Positions 53,325 to 64,000 of a stretch of 64,000 bases of DNA are shown here, one piece after another. The notes under the pieces were generated by a model that saw nothing but the letters and a program-made list of their open reading frames with translations, ran no database searches and was not told where the DNA came from. The first letter of the stretch is position 1. The number at the start of each line of letters is the position of its first letter. The DNA is from Eudromia elegans (taxonomy: Eukaryota; Chordata; Aves; Tinamiformes; Tinamidae), in contig PTEX01000003.1 of the NCBI GenBank assembly GCA_003342815.1, positions 4,032,611 to 4,096,610 on the forward strand. The letters run 5' to 3'. Position numbers and translations under genes: made by a program.

Positions 53325-55290
53325 GTAAGACCAGCAGAAACGTTTGCAGCCATGGGCAGTAAGACAAATTTTAAGTAACAAGGTGATTAGTGGAATCAAA
53401 ATGATTCCACCAGGTGTGAGGAGCTGCCCTCTCTCATCTGAGAGATCTAATAATGATACAATTTTCTATTACTGACACATATACAACTTGAAAAACATGG
53501 CAGATTTCAGGGGAAAGTAAGAAGGTGCAGAAGAATACAATGTGTTTTACTATCTTTTTACCACCTAAAGCAGCAGTGAATAATACTATTTTATCTCCCA
53601 AGATGTTACCAGTCTCAAGTTCTAGCCAGACCATTCAGTTGCCAACACAGTAAGACGTTCACAGATGAAAAATAACCTTGTAGGAAACTTTGAGCATGTT
53701 TTCAAGTGTAAATTCTGCATCTCACCTAACAAAAAAAGCCAAATCCAGGAATAAGAGAACACAAATGCCAAATATGAGACCACTAAGAAGGAAAGCTGCA
53801 AGCAGCCTAGTTATTCCTCACAGATGCGAGTATGTTCAGCAAGATTAAATTGCAGGTTCTCTTTGCAGGTTCAGTAACACTTGCTCAAGACCAAAAATAC
53901 TATTGTAATTTTAGCTTCCTTTTTAGGAAGCTTGGAACAGGAGTGAGATGGATACGGAGTAAGTCATAGGTTTAACCTATGCTATAAATATTCACCTGCC
54001 TAAGCATTAAGCCTTAGACATATCATGTGATAAACAAATGTTCTTAGTGGTTTTAATTGTTTTGCATTTTAGACGTGTGCTCATCTTAATATCACAGAAG
54101 CACATTGGACAAAATTTACAGCAGCAGTTTTTCAAATCTAATACATTTTTTCCAAATGTATCTTCAATTTCCCATTTTTGTTTTGCTGTACTTTGAAGAG
54201 ATATATTTTTCCTAAGTAAAACAGCTTTTATGTGTTATTTGCTTCACTTCACACAGAAAATTTGCTATCAGACAAATTTACCTTCTATTAAAAATGAGCA
54301 TCAGGTTACCCTTTATGTCTTAAATTATTTTCTCATAAAAAGTAGGGATGTATTTTAAGTATTCTAGAAGTGAGGTACTTGTTATATATGGAGAGCAGTC
54401 TCAGAAGTAGGTTGCCATCTGGCCTTTAACTAGCAATCCTGACAAAGACCCACTGTAATAGGTACAAAAAAAGAATCATACACATGTGCTCTTTAGAGAT
54501 CACGTTAACACTTTGGAGCTCAAAATACATGAATTTTGCTGAGCCCAGTCAGAAATCATTCCTGTTCCTCATGTAACACACATCATGTGATCTATTAAAA
54601 CACACACGCTCCTGAAACAGGTAAAGGGCCATAGACTTTTCCAGGATGACCATGAGAATGAGTGGAAGAATAAAAGAAAAGGGAGAGAGAGAAAGAAAGA
54701 AGGAAAGAAGGCGTGGGGATTAAAAGAACAAATAGATACTGACTGCTAGGCTTAGCATGGGGACTTTCCAAGCTCAGCATGAGACTCTGCTCCTCTTCCT
54801 GCTGTCGTGTTTGCGGCCATCCGGAAGTGCTGAGTGAGCTTCCAGGGACAGGGCAGGGTATGGCAAGAAGAGCAGCACTCAGCGACCCACTGGGGATTTC
54901 TCTGGCCATAAAGAGGAAACAAAAAGCCTGGAATACCCCAAATCACAGGAACCAACTGCCCACCAATCTCAACAGAGGAACTTAATCTTCAGCAAGAAGC
55001 TTCAGCAGAACTAAAACACGAGACTTCAACTGGAGATTTAACAGAGAGCTCAGGCATCAACACACCGATAGTGCACACTGGTTCTACGAGACTGAACAGG
55101 ACAAAATTGCCTCACTTACAAACAGGCTACCCAGGAAAGTTCCAGTAAGACAGCATCTTGTCTTGCAGAACTATCCTGGTAGGAAGAAAAATTTCAGTTT
55201 GTCCATCAAGAAAGGATTTTGCTAGTGCTTTCATGTACTTTTGATCCTGAAAAGCAACTGATAATAAATTCCAAAAGGCAGTACTGTTAC

Positions 55291-55717
55291 CTTCTGGAGG
55301 AGTTGCAATGCTGCTCCCAAGTCCTAAAATAGCAATGCTGTGATTCCTTGGTTCCAGCATCATGGCAAACTCTTCTCCTCTTTCCCAGTGAGGCACTTTT
55401 ACAGGCTCCAGGTGCACATTTTCCAGCCCATCTTCCTGCAGGGCCCTGAACATATACTTGATGGCTGCATCGAGATTCTTGGAACCGCTTAGTCTCGGTC
55501 CTATGGTATCAGCAAAAACTGCTAATCTTTCGTAGGACCTGTTCTGAGCTTTTCCGTGAACAGCAAGGTCAATAATATCTTTAGCAATACCAGAATAGCC
55601 AGCAATCTCTTTTTTAATGTCTTCAAATGCTTTGGGGTAATTGCCATCTCCGCTCAGAGACTTCCCAGCATATTGTGGTAAGAAATTCATGAAAAATATT
55701 AAGATTGGGTACTTCAT
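55291..55717 (-). CDS. CPQ: CPQ first coding exon (signal peptide and propeptide)
   Basis: N-terminal coding part of carboxypeptidase Q, a secreted or lysosomal M28-family zinc dipeptidase. The exon encodes residues 1-142 plus the first base of codon 143. The start codon is at 55717-55715, 31 bases inside the exon. Residues 1 to about 18 are hydrophobic and resemble a signal peptide ending near YAGKS. I recognise the gene from the blocks GKAQNRSYERL (residues 55-65), GPRLSGSKNL (73-82), VHLEPV (101-106), PHWERGEE (109-116) and AILGLGSSIATPPEG (129-143), which I know as CPQ hallmarks. There are two N-glycosylation sequons, N59-R-S and N125-H-S. The exon ends GAAG, followed by the intron donor GTAACA, a slightly weak but legal site. 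No frameshift or stop is seen. An in-frame ATG lies 22 codons upstream, but it is in the intron before the splice acceptor, so it is not a real start. Confidence 0.97.
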
Positions 55718-55748
55718 TTTTTCCTCTCTTTTCTTTTCCACAGATGGC
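55718..55748 (-). other. CPQ: CPQ 5' untranslated segment of the first coding exon
   Basis: On the minus strand a long T-rich tract followed by CCTCTCAACAG forms a strong splice acceptor. The exon begins at 55748, giving 31 bases of 5' UTR before the start codon. This implies at least one further upstream non-coding exon at higher coordinates, probably beyond 64000. The tract seen on the plus strand as about 15 A residues (55760-55774) is the polypyrimidine tract of this acceptor. Confidence 0.85.
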
Positions 55749-58140
55749 CTGTTGAGAGGAAAAAAAAAAAAAAGCCATATCAAGCCATACAGCTATCAGC
55801 AATACTCTTTTTTGTTATTTGGATTGGCAGACAGAACAAAATGAAAACAAATCAGTTTATCATGAAAATGCTTTGATCAGAACTGGCAGAAAAGTAAATT
55901 CCACTTGGAGGCACAATTATTGAAAGCAAATGAAAAGGATACTTAGACAACTGGATACAACCTTTATTGTGGTCTTCAGAAATGTCCTTGGAATGCAGCA
56001 TCTCCTCAAATAATCACATCCTTCACTAAATAAAAACCCATCGCTGCTTCCATCCAGGAGGCGCTTTGCAACTGTTTCTACTAGCAGCAGTATGTGCCAA
56101 AAGTGTGGAATCAAATGTCTTCACACAAAACATCTGGACAAAAAGGTTTCTTAAGCCATTCATGAATAAAATTGCTTCTAAATCTCTATATTCATAAATC
56201 AGAAAAGCACTTTCTTTACACCCAAAAATCGCAAAGCAATTCAGATCCAGTGCCCCCTTGAAGAAGGTGTTATTTTTTTCATTGCATAAATCCACAACTA
56301 CCTAAAACATAAAACTTCTGATTTTCTGGTGTGTCACTTAAGGGCTGATTTCAGCAGTGTTATATAGATGTGCAGCACCAAAAGTATGGATTCCCTTTTG
56401 AGCACTGAGAGTTATCCGTACTAACGCCTTAGAGTGTATCTATCTTTCCAAATTTCCAATCCCATAAAAATGACAGTGTATTAACTGAATGGACAAAGAA
56501 ACGTCTGGAATCAGCTGGAGTATTTGCAAAGCTGTTTCATAATACAGGAAGTATGACTATCAGAACCCAGAATATATAAAAGCTTTTACTGCTATATACA
56601 ACGGCAAATACAACAGTTTCATTTCCCTTGAATTTGAATCAAGCCTACTGAAACTATTTGAGTGATATAAACCAAAACTATTTGAATGATATATCACTCT
56701 TAAATACTAAGCACCTAAAAATTAGTAGGGCCATTAAATCAGCCCTTCATCTGATGAGTAAGAGACCTAAAAAAGAAAGATAGTGGCTAGTAACAATTAC
56801 TAGTGGCCCAGAAAGTGTTTGATACAGGACTTCTGCCACTTTTATGAACTTTTTGTAATTCATTATAAGAAATAATGGTATTTTTCATACAGAATAAAAT
56901 TTGCTATATAAAATATAGTAACAGAAAAGACAAACACAAACAGTGATGATTACAAAAGCTGGTGTGCTTCAGAATGATTGCTCTATGAATTGTAAAGGAC
57001 TAATTATTTGGCCAATGTGGATAAAATAGCAGACCTGCATGGCAGAAACACTACTGAATGTTAGATTTTCTTCCCTTTTTGCATCTATCTGGCATTTCTC
57101 AACACTTACACTTCTCATTCTATAATCACTGACCCGGGGAATCATGAAAATATACTCACCTTGCAGTCTTTGTGTTTGTATGGTACCGGCACATAGGCAG
57201 TCCATATGGTATATATGTGTTTGCGTGTGAGAGAGAGTGCCTATGCCTCTCTCTCTTTCTCTCTTTCTGTATAGGCATGTGCACACACATACATATATAT
57301 ATTTGCATATATTATATTCACATCTGGTATTCACATACAATCTACCAAAAAGTTATTCCTATTCAGAACACTGTACTGGAGCTTTAATCGAGAATATTAA
57401 TTCTCAAAGTTTTACAATATTCAAATAACTTTGTAAAAGGTAAGATCAGAAGAGACTAGAGTGTGCGTTTCTCTTGAAGCCTGCAGAAGGTGCTTTGCAA
57501 GATGTTGCTCCATTAGCTCCCAACTCTCGACGCTGCACAGTAAACTAGCAGCTGAGACAATTCCTGAGAGAGTTAACAGGGAGGTTACACGGTCTCTGTA
57601 CCTCTGGCAGTGCTTGCCACAGCTGTATGCAAAGCCTCTCCAAGAAACGACCCTTCCATGTGCTTGTTACAACAAACCGCAGACAGCTGAACTCATTTCC
57701 TCAAGGTATTATTTCTCAACATTTGCTAAAAAATAAGACTTTGGAAAATAAAAAATGAAATTACCTTCACTTCGCAATGAATTCTGATATCTCTTAAATT
57801 TCTCAATTCTCTTGTCGCAGATTCTCTCCCGTCCCTCCAGTTTTTTATATATCTGTATTTCCACCTAGAAATTTTGAAATGTGAAGACTTCAGGAACTAC
57901 TCGCTTGAGTTCCTCTCATTCAAAATGAAGATGCTGAGATCAACAAAAATGTAGAAAATTCAGATGTGATGTTAAAGTCCTAGCCTGGTAGTAATACACA
58001 AACACACAGTTGCCACATTACTTCTCTTCTTCTCTGCTTTTAATTCACCTTATCCTTCCAAAGAGGCCTCATCAACAAAGACCTAAACAGCTGACTAGCC
58101 ATTTAAAGGTTTTAAAGTAGTATTCTCCTTTCCCATGTGG

Positions 58141-58520
58141 GAATCACAGAATCACAGAATCCTTATAGTTAGAAAAGAGTTCAAGATCGAGTCCAACAAT
58201 AAACCCATCACAATCATACCTGCTAAACCACGTCCCTAAGTGCCTCATCTACCCATTTCTTGAACGTTGCCAAGGACAGTGACACCACCACTTCCCTGTG
58301 CAGCCTGCTCCAGCGCTTCACCATTCTTTCCGTACAGAAATTTTTCCTAATATCCAACCTGAACCTCTCTGGTGTAACTTGAGGCCATTTCCACTTGTTC
58401 CATCCACAGTTATTTTGGATAAGAGATCGACACCCCACCTCACTACCACCTCCTTCCAGTAGTTGTACAGAGCAGTAAGGCCTCCCTGAGCCTCCTCTTC
58501 TCCAGACTAAATAATATAAA
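58141..58520 (-). mobile_element. CR1 LINE, 3'-end fragment, minus strand
   Basis: On the minus strand this encodes the C-terminal tail of CR1 ORF2 (FRLDIRKNF, WSRLHREVVVSLSLATFKKW) and ends at the plus-strand sequence AATCACAGAATCACAGAATC, the complement of the CR1 terminal octamer array (ATTCTGTG variant). The wording of the tail differs from the two plus-strand copies, with ATTCTGTG rather than ATTCTATG and a different 3' UTR (TTGATCTTGAACTC-like), so it belongs to a different CR1 subfamily. Open frame remains over about 300 bases but the copy is only a fragment. Confidence 0.92.
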
Positions 58521-58642
58521 TAATGCATTTACTCCAGACTTCCCCCTTAAAAGTGGAAAGGGAAAAAGCAAAGATTTCCATTCACAAGGTTCTTCCAGAT
58601 TCTACTCAGTCCCTGGTAAGGAAGAATACATAAAGCACTTCA

Positions 58643-58680
58643 TATGTATGTGTGTGTCTATGTGTGTATATATATATCCA

Positions 58681-58727
<47 letters not shown>
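58643..58727. repeat. Compound microsatellite (TG/TA then TCTA)
   Basis: TGTATGTGTGTGTC and TGTGTGTATATATATATCC lead into an uninterrupted run of about eleven TATC units from 58681 to 58727. Confidence 0.95.
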
Positions 58728-60394
58728 AGTGTCCAGAAGGCAAAGATCTGGCCCTCAGGCACGCTAGAAGAAGGTGAATAATCACGCTCAGTATACAGTG
58801 GAGTTGGGACCACGGGTGTGCACACTTATCCTTCCTATACGTGACTATAAGAAAGCATTTGGAACTTGCAAGCTTAACTACTGAAGCATCAGGAAACTGC
58901 ATAGCTTAGGAGTGTGGATTCAGTCGTGAGCACAGAAGAGGCAGCCCCACAGTGCTCTGGAGAGCTCTGCCTGCTGGGCTCCGAGCGTGGGGGAAGACCA
59001 GAAGAGAAGCATTCGCAAAATGCCGTCTGAAGTGCCAGCAGGTTCAGTAAGCACCTGTGCTGCAGAGTTAACCCACAGGAAGAAGAGACAGCACTGAAGC
59101 CTTTCTACCTCACCAAAAGCAACAAAAAAGGCACAACAAATTGTTTCTGATGCACCAAGCCTACACCAAAGTGTACCAGCCCAAATTACTGGCCTTTCAA
59201 AGGCTTTTCTAAGCCTTTTCATGGATAGCAAGTTAAACACGAGCTTTAGCAACATATGAACATTAAGCTATCCTCCTTAATCATTCAAATGCCTCTTAAA
59301 TTTAAGGTAGTAACAAAATCTTCACAGGAAAGTGTAGTCTTCTGCCAAAAACCTTCTCTGATTTCACATATGAATGAAAAGCCTGTTACACAGATTCTCC
59401 TTTCCCTATGACACAGACAGGTCAGAAGTTTTATGTGATCGAGAGCAAGAGACAACTCCGGGTTATCTCAGGTCACTGACAGAGAAGTCTAAAGACCTTT
59501 TTACAGACTGAGTTACTGCTTGTGGTTATATTACACGCTATATATATTGGTGTGTTTTCCTTACTAAGCCTACTAAAACTTACATGTTTCTTCCCCTTGG
59601 GCCAATTAATTACATGCTCATTGACATCCTCTGCTAGAAGCATCAGTAATTTTCTCAGGACACCCATGTTTTTTCCCTGACTTTTTGCCAGGGTTATCAT
59701 CTACAATAGGGAAATGAGCTAATTCTACTTCTGTCATAAGACATGAGTGAAGTAAGACCAGGATTTTACAAACTTAGTTCCAAGATTTGAAGGTCTGGGC
59801 TTTTCTTTGTTTAAGGGTTTGCAAATTCTACCTGACAAAGCCAATGTACTCAGCAGGAACTATAAGGAAAATGCAGGGGGGATTCTTTAATTATCATTTA
59901 CAATCTCAAATAAACCCCAGCTACCAATGTACTACATCTTTTCTTTTTTCAATGGACAAATGAAAGCAGAAATATCACATTCCCCTTAACTAAGAAATGC
60001 TTCCTTTGCTTCTCCTGGGTTCACTCAAAAGAAGCAGCAGTCTCGCCTCAAAAGCAGCCCAAGAGGAGCTGCATTTAAGAGTAACTTTTCCTATCCAACG
60101 TGCCAAGAGATCAGGCACATTCCCGCATTTAATCTGTATGTAACACACTCTCACCACAGCCAGCATTTCCCTATCTACCTGTCAGTGTCCTGTGAGAGGG
60201 GCATCACTGGATTCCCACCTTGGCCAAGGGCACAAGAAGGGGACCATGATTAGTTGTGCTTCTCTGAGCAGCTCAACATAACATGGCCAAAAGCTAGCAG
60301 TAGCATTTAGGACTATTCCCCTGGTGGGAAAGGCAATGTCATACTCTCCTGGACTGCAATCCAGGATTCATTCCACTCCTCTTTCAGACAGCAC

Positions 60395-60490
60395 ATCTGT
60401 TCTCTCAGTCTCTGCAACAGTAAGTTTGTCATCCCAGTGAAGCAGATGGGAAATCTGTGCTGATCCTGTGCCCAATCCACTAGTCGCACT
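60395..60490 (-). repeat. Possible ancient MIR/CORE-SINE-like relic
   Basis: Read on the minus strand, CTAGTGGATTGGGCACAGGA is followed by TTTCCCATCTGCTTCACTGG and GATGACAAACTTACT. The order and wording recall the amniote CORE-SINE/MIR pattern: AGTGG..AGAGCAC.GGA, then CTCAGTTTCCCCATCTGTAA, then AATGGGGATAATA..TACCT, with the middle deleted. This is recognition by eye only; a small ATG-started open frame of 76 codons overlaps it and is probably incidental. Confidence 0.4.
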
Positions 60491-61181
60491 TTGCAATGAG
60501 CATCACTGTACCAGCCAAGCCCAAAAATTAACAGGATGGTCATGGTTGTTCAATACCTTTAATTATTATTTAACGTTCTCGGTAAAAGTTCAAAGTACAG
60601 GCTGCAAAATGAAATAGGAAGTAGTGCATTCCTTTCTCCTGACCTTACAAATGTATCTGATTCCAAGACTCTTCAGCACAAGATCTGTTACCACTTTCTG
60701 AAGTTTCTCCTTTAGGCCCCAAGACTCCCCTTTCCCTGCAAGGAAAGGATGCTCATTAGCAAGCTACAGTTAAGCTCCCTGTTTTATGTTCTCTCTCTGA
60801 CCCGGCAAATCCTGCATGCTTGGGAAGGTCGAAGACCAGTCCCATTCCAGTCTTACCTGCAGTCTCCTGTTTAGGCTGTTCTCCCAGGAAGCGAACTTTT
60901 CAAGACCACATAAAACCTACAACTTCCATTTCTTGCTTCTTCAAAGGAAACTCTAATCAGCAGGGTATTAAGCAAAAAGTGGGAGCCACCCATGCCCCTC
61001 TTGCAGTTTTGAGCAGAGAACTGAAAGCCCTGCACACATTATACACTGTCTTTCCAGAGGCTTCAGCTGGACTCAGGCATCTCCTTAACCACTGCCAACT
61101 TCAAGGCTTTTAACTTTTTAAATTAAAGCTGGCTTCTAGCTCACCAGAGTAGAAGCTTATGTTTAGGAACCACAGGAACTC

Positions 61182-61247
61182 TGTTGTTCACTATGAAGAA
61201 AAAGGTAAAAGGCATGTTGTCCACTATGAAGATGAAGGTAAAAGGCA
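61182..61247. repeat. 33-bp tandem duplication
   Basis: Two adjacent 33-base units (61182-61214 and 61215-61247), each starting TGTTGT and ending GGTAAAAGGCA, differ at three positions. Confidence 0.95.
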
Positions 61248-62813
61248 GTAATCTAAAAAAAGCTCATTTTTTTAAGATTCAGGTGGAGTAGTCACCTAGA
61301 TAAATCACTACCTGGGGCTTCACTAAGAAGAGTCGTTTGAATATGCTCACAGGAGAGAGACTTTTTTTTTTTTTTTCCCTAAAAATTGCCAAGGAAAGAA
61401 AAGCAAAAGATAGTTGGCAAACCTGAGAAACTGGGGAAAATGAAAATCTTCAGATCATGAACAGAACATATAAATAGAAGTTGAGAGGATTCAAAAGATT
61501 AGAGGAGAAAGGTCAGCAGCGCACAGAACAAAAAGAGAAAGTGTGAGCATGAAATAAGTCTTCTCCAGCTCCAAGGAGTAGTGCAAGAGATGGAAACACA
61601 CAGCACAGTGTCATCCATGGTGGTGAAGACAATGCCATAAGAAAGTGAACTAAACAATAAATAAGCAGCTTCCTTAAGGTTGTTTCCACCTATTCTCTGA
61701 TTCATTTGTTTGGAGTAAACTACTGTCTTTTCTGATTGATGCTAAAGAGAAGGAGCAAAGGAGGATGATCATAGGCATCCTGATCTTTTATTATGTCTCT
61801 GTATAAAACAATTTCAGTATATCTGATTTGGAACTCCCATCACCATCATTAACATCATTACACTATAACATATTTTAATACTTTGAGCAAGAGCCAGAGC
61901 ATAAAAAAGGCCTCAGTTGAAAACACAAATCAGCAATCATGATAACTGAAACAGGGGCAGAGGCAAGAGAAGATAAAGCTCAAACAGCTCTTCTGATCCC
62001 ACATAGCGAAGTTTTTCCCAAAACCCAGCTGAAAACACAGACAAAAAGGATACAGACTGTTCACAAGAGTCATGGTTATGGGAAATGCAGAAAGAAAACA
62101 ATCGAATCAAGATAATAACCACTTAATTGCTAAAGATCTGCTAAATCTGTGAAGTATCTATCAGTTTCCTAACCAAGTACCATGGCTGATTTCCCTCCAA
62201 GAAATATAGGAAGCCTTGAAATCACACAGTGTTTTCTGAAAATATTAAAATAGACTGAAAAGCCCCAGGGTAACAAACTCGCTTGCTGCAGAGTGATGTC
62301 TGATAGATTTAATAGCATCTGAAAGAAAGTTTGTTGTGACAGCTGGAGAGCAGGATGGCTGGAAGGTCAGGTGGACTTGTAAAACGGGGAGGAGATTTCT
62401 GCCTAAACATAGAGTCAAAGGGTTTCACCATACAAAGATAAAATGACAAAAAGGCTTCACAATCCTAAAAAGTGAAGCAGGAAAGCAGACATTTCTCAAA
62501 GACTGGTCTCCGGAATTGCCAGGATTTCTTATTTGGGAAGATATTTCATTTCCCGGTGAGGTAAAATATTCAGAATATGAATACAATAAGAAGTCTTGCC
62601 ATACCTGGACTAAAATTCCAAAGAAAACACTAAATCCAGAAGCTGTTTTACATTTACCTGCCTTGAAAGAACTATCCAGATTTACAACAACTCAAGACCT
62701 GTCGTAAAATCCTTGAAAAAATTTACAAGACGTGAGTAGTGATATCCAGACATGGGCATCAGAGGAGGGAACTGCTTAATAAGACTAAGAATTAGAACAG
62801 AAAAAGTCTACAT

Positions 62814-63730
62814 ATGAGAAACCTCATGAAGTTCAACAAGGGCAAGTGCAGGGTCCTGCACCTGGACAGGAATAACCCTAGACATGCCTACAGGCTGGGG
62901 ACCGACCGCCTGGAGAGCAGCCCCGCAGAGAGGGACCTGGGTGTCATGGTGGACGACAAGTTGACCATGAGGCAGCAGTGTGCCCTCGTGGCCAGGAAGG
63001 CCAATGGGATCTTGGGGTGCATTAAGAAGAACATTTCCAGCAGGTCGAGGGAGGTGATTCTGCCCCTCTACTCAGCCCTGGTGAGGCCGCACCTCGAGTA
63101 CTGTGTGCAGTTCTGGGCTCCCCAGTGCAGGAGGGATGTGGAGCTGCTAGAGATAGTCCANAGGTCGAGGGAGGTGATTCTGCCCCTCTACTCAGCCCTG
63201 GTGAGGCCGCACCTCGAGTACTGTGTGCAGTTCTGGGCTCCCCAGTGCAGGAGGGACGTGGAGCTGCTAGAGAGAGTCCAGCGCAGGGCTACAAAGATGA
63301 TTAAGGGCCTGGAAGATGTCCTACAAGCAAAAGCTGAGAGAGCTGGGCCTGTTCAGCCTAGAGAAGAGAAAGCTGAGAGAGGACCTCATCAGTGTATACA
63401 AGTACTTCAAGGGAGGGAGCAAAGAGGATGGGGCCGGCCTCTTCTCAGTGGTAGCCAGTGATAGGACTAGAGGAAATGGGCACAAATTGAAGCTCCAAAA
63501 GTTCCACAGGAACTTGAGGAAGAACTTCTTAACAGTGAAGTTGACAGAGCACTGGAACAGGTTGCCAAGACAAGTGGTGGAGTCTCCTTCTATGGAGATC
63601 TTCCAAACCCGCTTGGACACCACCCTGTGCCACATGTTCTAGGAGACCCTGAGTGTGCAGGGGGGTTGGACTAGATGACCTCTGGAGGTCCCTTCCAACC
63701 TTAAGTATTCTATGATTCTATGATTCTATA
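62814..63730 (+). mobile_element. CR1 LINE, short 3'-end copy containing an N gap
   Basis: Same CR1 subfamily and orientation as the copy at 27003-28337, but truncated further. It begins at the sequence matching about 27555 in the other copy, so the catalytic F-A-D-D box is absent. The C-terminal ORF2 segment ([49 protein letters not shown]) is readable, then the frame breaks near 63310-63330. The distal HRNLRKNF...EHWNRLPRQVVESPS segment is in another frame. The 3' end carries two full octamers and a partial one (ATTCTATG). A single N at 63161 is flanked by 119-bp near-identical copies. Confidence 0.95.
63042..63280 (+). repeat. 119-bp direct duplication flanking a single N
   Basis: Bases 63042-63160 and 63162-63280 are the same apart from two differences (GATGTG/GACGTG and GATAGT/GAGAGT). 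One N sits between them at 63161. The other CR1 copy at 27003-28337 has this segment only once. The layout is what two overlapping contigs look like when joined through a minimal gap without merging the overlap. Confidence 0.95.
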
Positions 63731-64000
63731 TATGCTTAAGGACATTGTAAATGTGGTTCCCCATTTGGGAAAAGACAAAGTTTATATTTATAAAAGACAA
63801 AGCCCTATACAGCCTATCGTACAGTGGAATTACTATAGCCTAACTCAGAAAGGAAGGAGTAAAAGGGATTGTTCTTAGCTCTTTCAGCTGTAACCCTCAG
63901 AATATTTATAGATACTCTGAGAGAATCTCACTCTGCAGCCATTGGTAAAACGGATGACAGCAGCCCAAAGAATCGCACCATGACCCATATCTCCACATAA

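Larger units (their letters stand above)
44649..55290 (-). other. CPQ: CPQ intron between first and second coding exons
   Basis: 10,642-bp intron from GTAACA (55290) to TTTCTTGCAG (44649). Contents: a GC-rich patch at 44800-44940, a 21-base A run at 45814-45834, an A run at 49249-49265, a 21-bp duplication at 49848-49896, the palindrome and direct repeat at 50043-50097, a TA microsatellite at 51541-51571, a CAAA tract at 52288-52315, a GC-rich candidate exon at 53168-53324 and a purine-rich GAAA/GGAA stretch at about 54675-54712. No protein-coding gene is recognised here. Confidence 0.85.
55749..64000 (-). other. CPQ: CPQ 5' intron (incomplete), upstream of the first coding exon
   Basis: Intronic DNA upstream of the acceptor at 55749-55750. 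No CpG island, promoter or clear non-coding first exon is visible up to the right edge, so the CPQ promoter probably lies beyond it. Contents: a CT/CA/TA compound tract near 57240-57310, a minus-strand CR1 at 58141-58520, a TG/TA/TCTA microsatellite at 58643-58727, a possible ancient SINE relic at 60395-60490, a 33-bp tandem duplication at 61182-61247, a T run at 61362-61376 and a plus-strand CR1 with an N gap at 62814-63730. Confidence 0.7.

Noticed and set aside
55718..55783. Longer CPQ N-terminus from an in-frame ATG at 55783
   Set aside because: That ATG lies upstream of a strong splice acceptor, and the added residues are a translated polypyrimidine tract.
57160..57175. Strong donor-like site on the minus strand (AAG then GTGAGTAT), possible CPQ 5' non-coding exon
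   Set aside because: There is no matching acceptor upstream, no CpG island or promoter signal, and isolated donor matches are common.
60313..60543. 76-codon minus-strand open frame starting with ATG
   Set aside because: It overlaps the possible SINE relic, which explains part of the sequence; nothing else supports coding.

Overview
The window looks like bird nuclear DNA: one stretch of a large, AT-rich vertebrate locus. The evidence is (1) LINE copies of the CR1 family whose 3' ends carry the ATTCTATG-type octamer typical of avian CR1, (2) low overall repeat content with short microsatellites and no L1, Alu or recognisable SINE-rich tracts, and (3) a spliced vertebrate gene with compact introns. 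No species call is possible from the sequence alone. No bacterial-style operons, CRISPR arrays, tRNA or rRNA genes were found.

The only gene I can name is CPQ (carboxypeptidase Q, also called plasma glutamate carboxypeptidase; M28 family). It lies on the minus strand. Three consecutive coding exons are present, each with canonical splice sites and consistent phases: 55291-55748 (start codon at 55717, signal peptide and propeptide), 44441-44648 (PA-like region) and 21686-21893 (end of the PA-like region). Joined, they give 281 codons, about 60% of the usual length of roughly 470 residues. The exons with the zinc ligands and catalytic acid are not visible below 21686 and presumably lie beyond the left edge. 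The 5' non-coding exon and promoter presumably lie beyond the right edge.

Everything else is intronic: 1-21685, 21894-44440, 44649-55290 and 55749-64000. These introns hold two well-preserved CR1 3' ends on the plus strand (about 27003-28337 and 62814-63730), one older CR1 copy on the minus strand (58141-58520), four short degraded CR1 fragments, microsatellites, and a possible ancient MIR/CORE-SINE-like relic near 60395-60490.

Points worth a second look are a 119-bp duplication around a single N inside the second CR1 (most likely an assembly artefact), a 13-bp perfect palindrome with nuclear-receptor-type half-sites at 50043-50097, a candidate plus-strand terminal exon with acceptor, open frame and polyadenylation signal at 40587-41037, a GC-rich candidate exon at 53168-53324, and a CpG-dense spot at 4322-4440. 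I found no convincing new biological system. Most of the short open frames in the introns look like chance.
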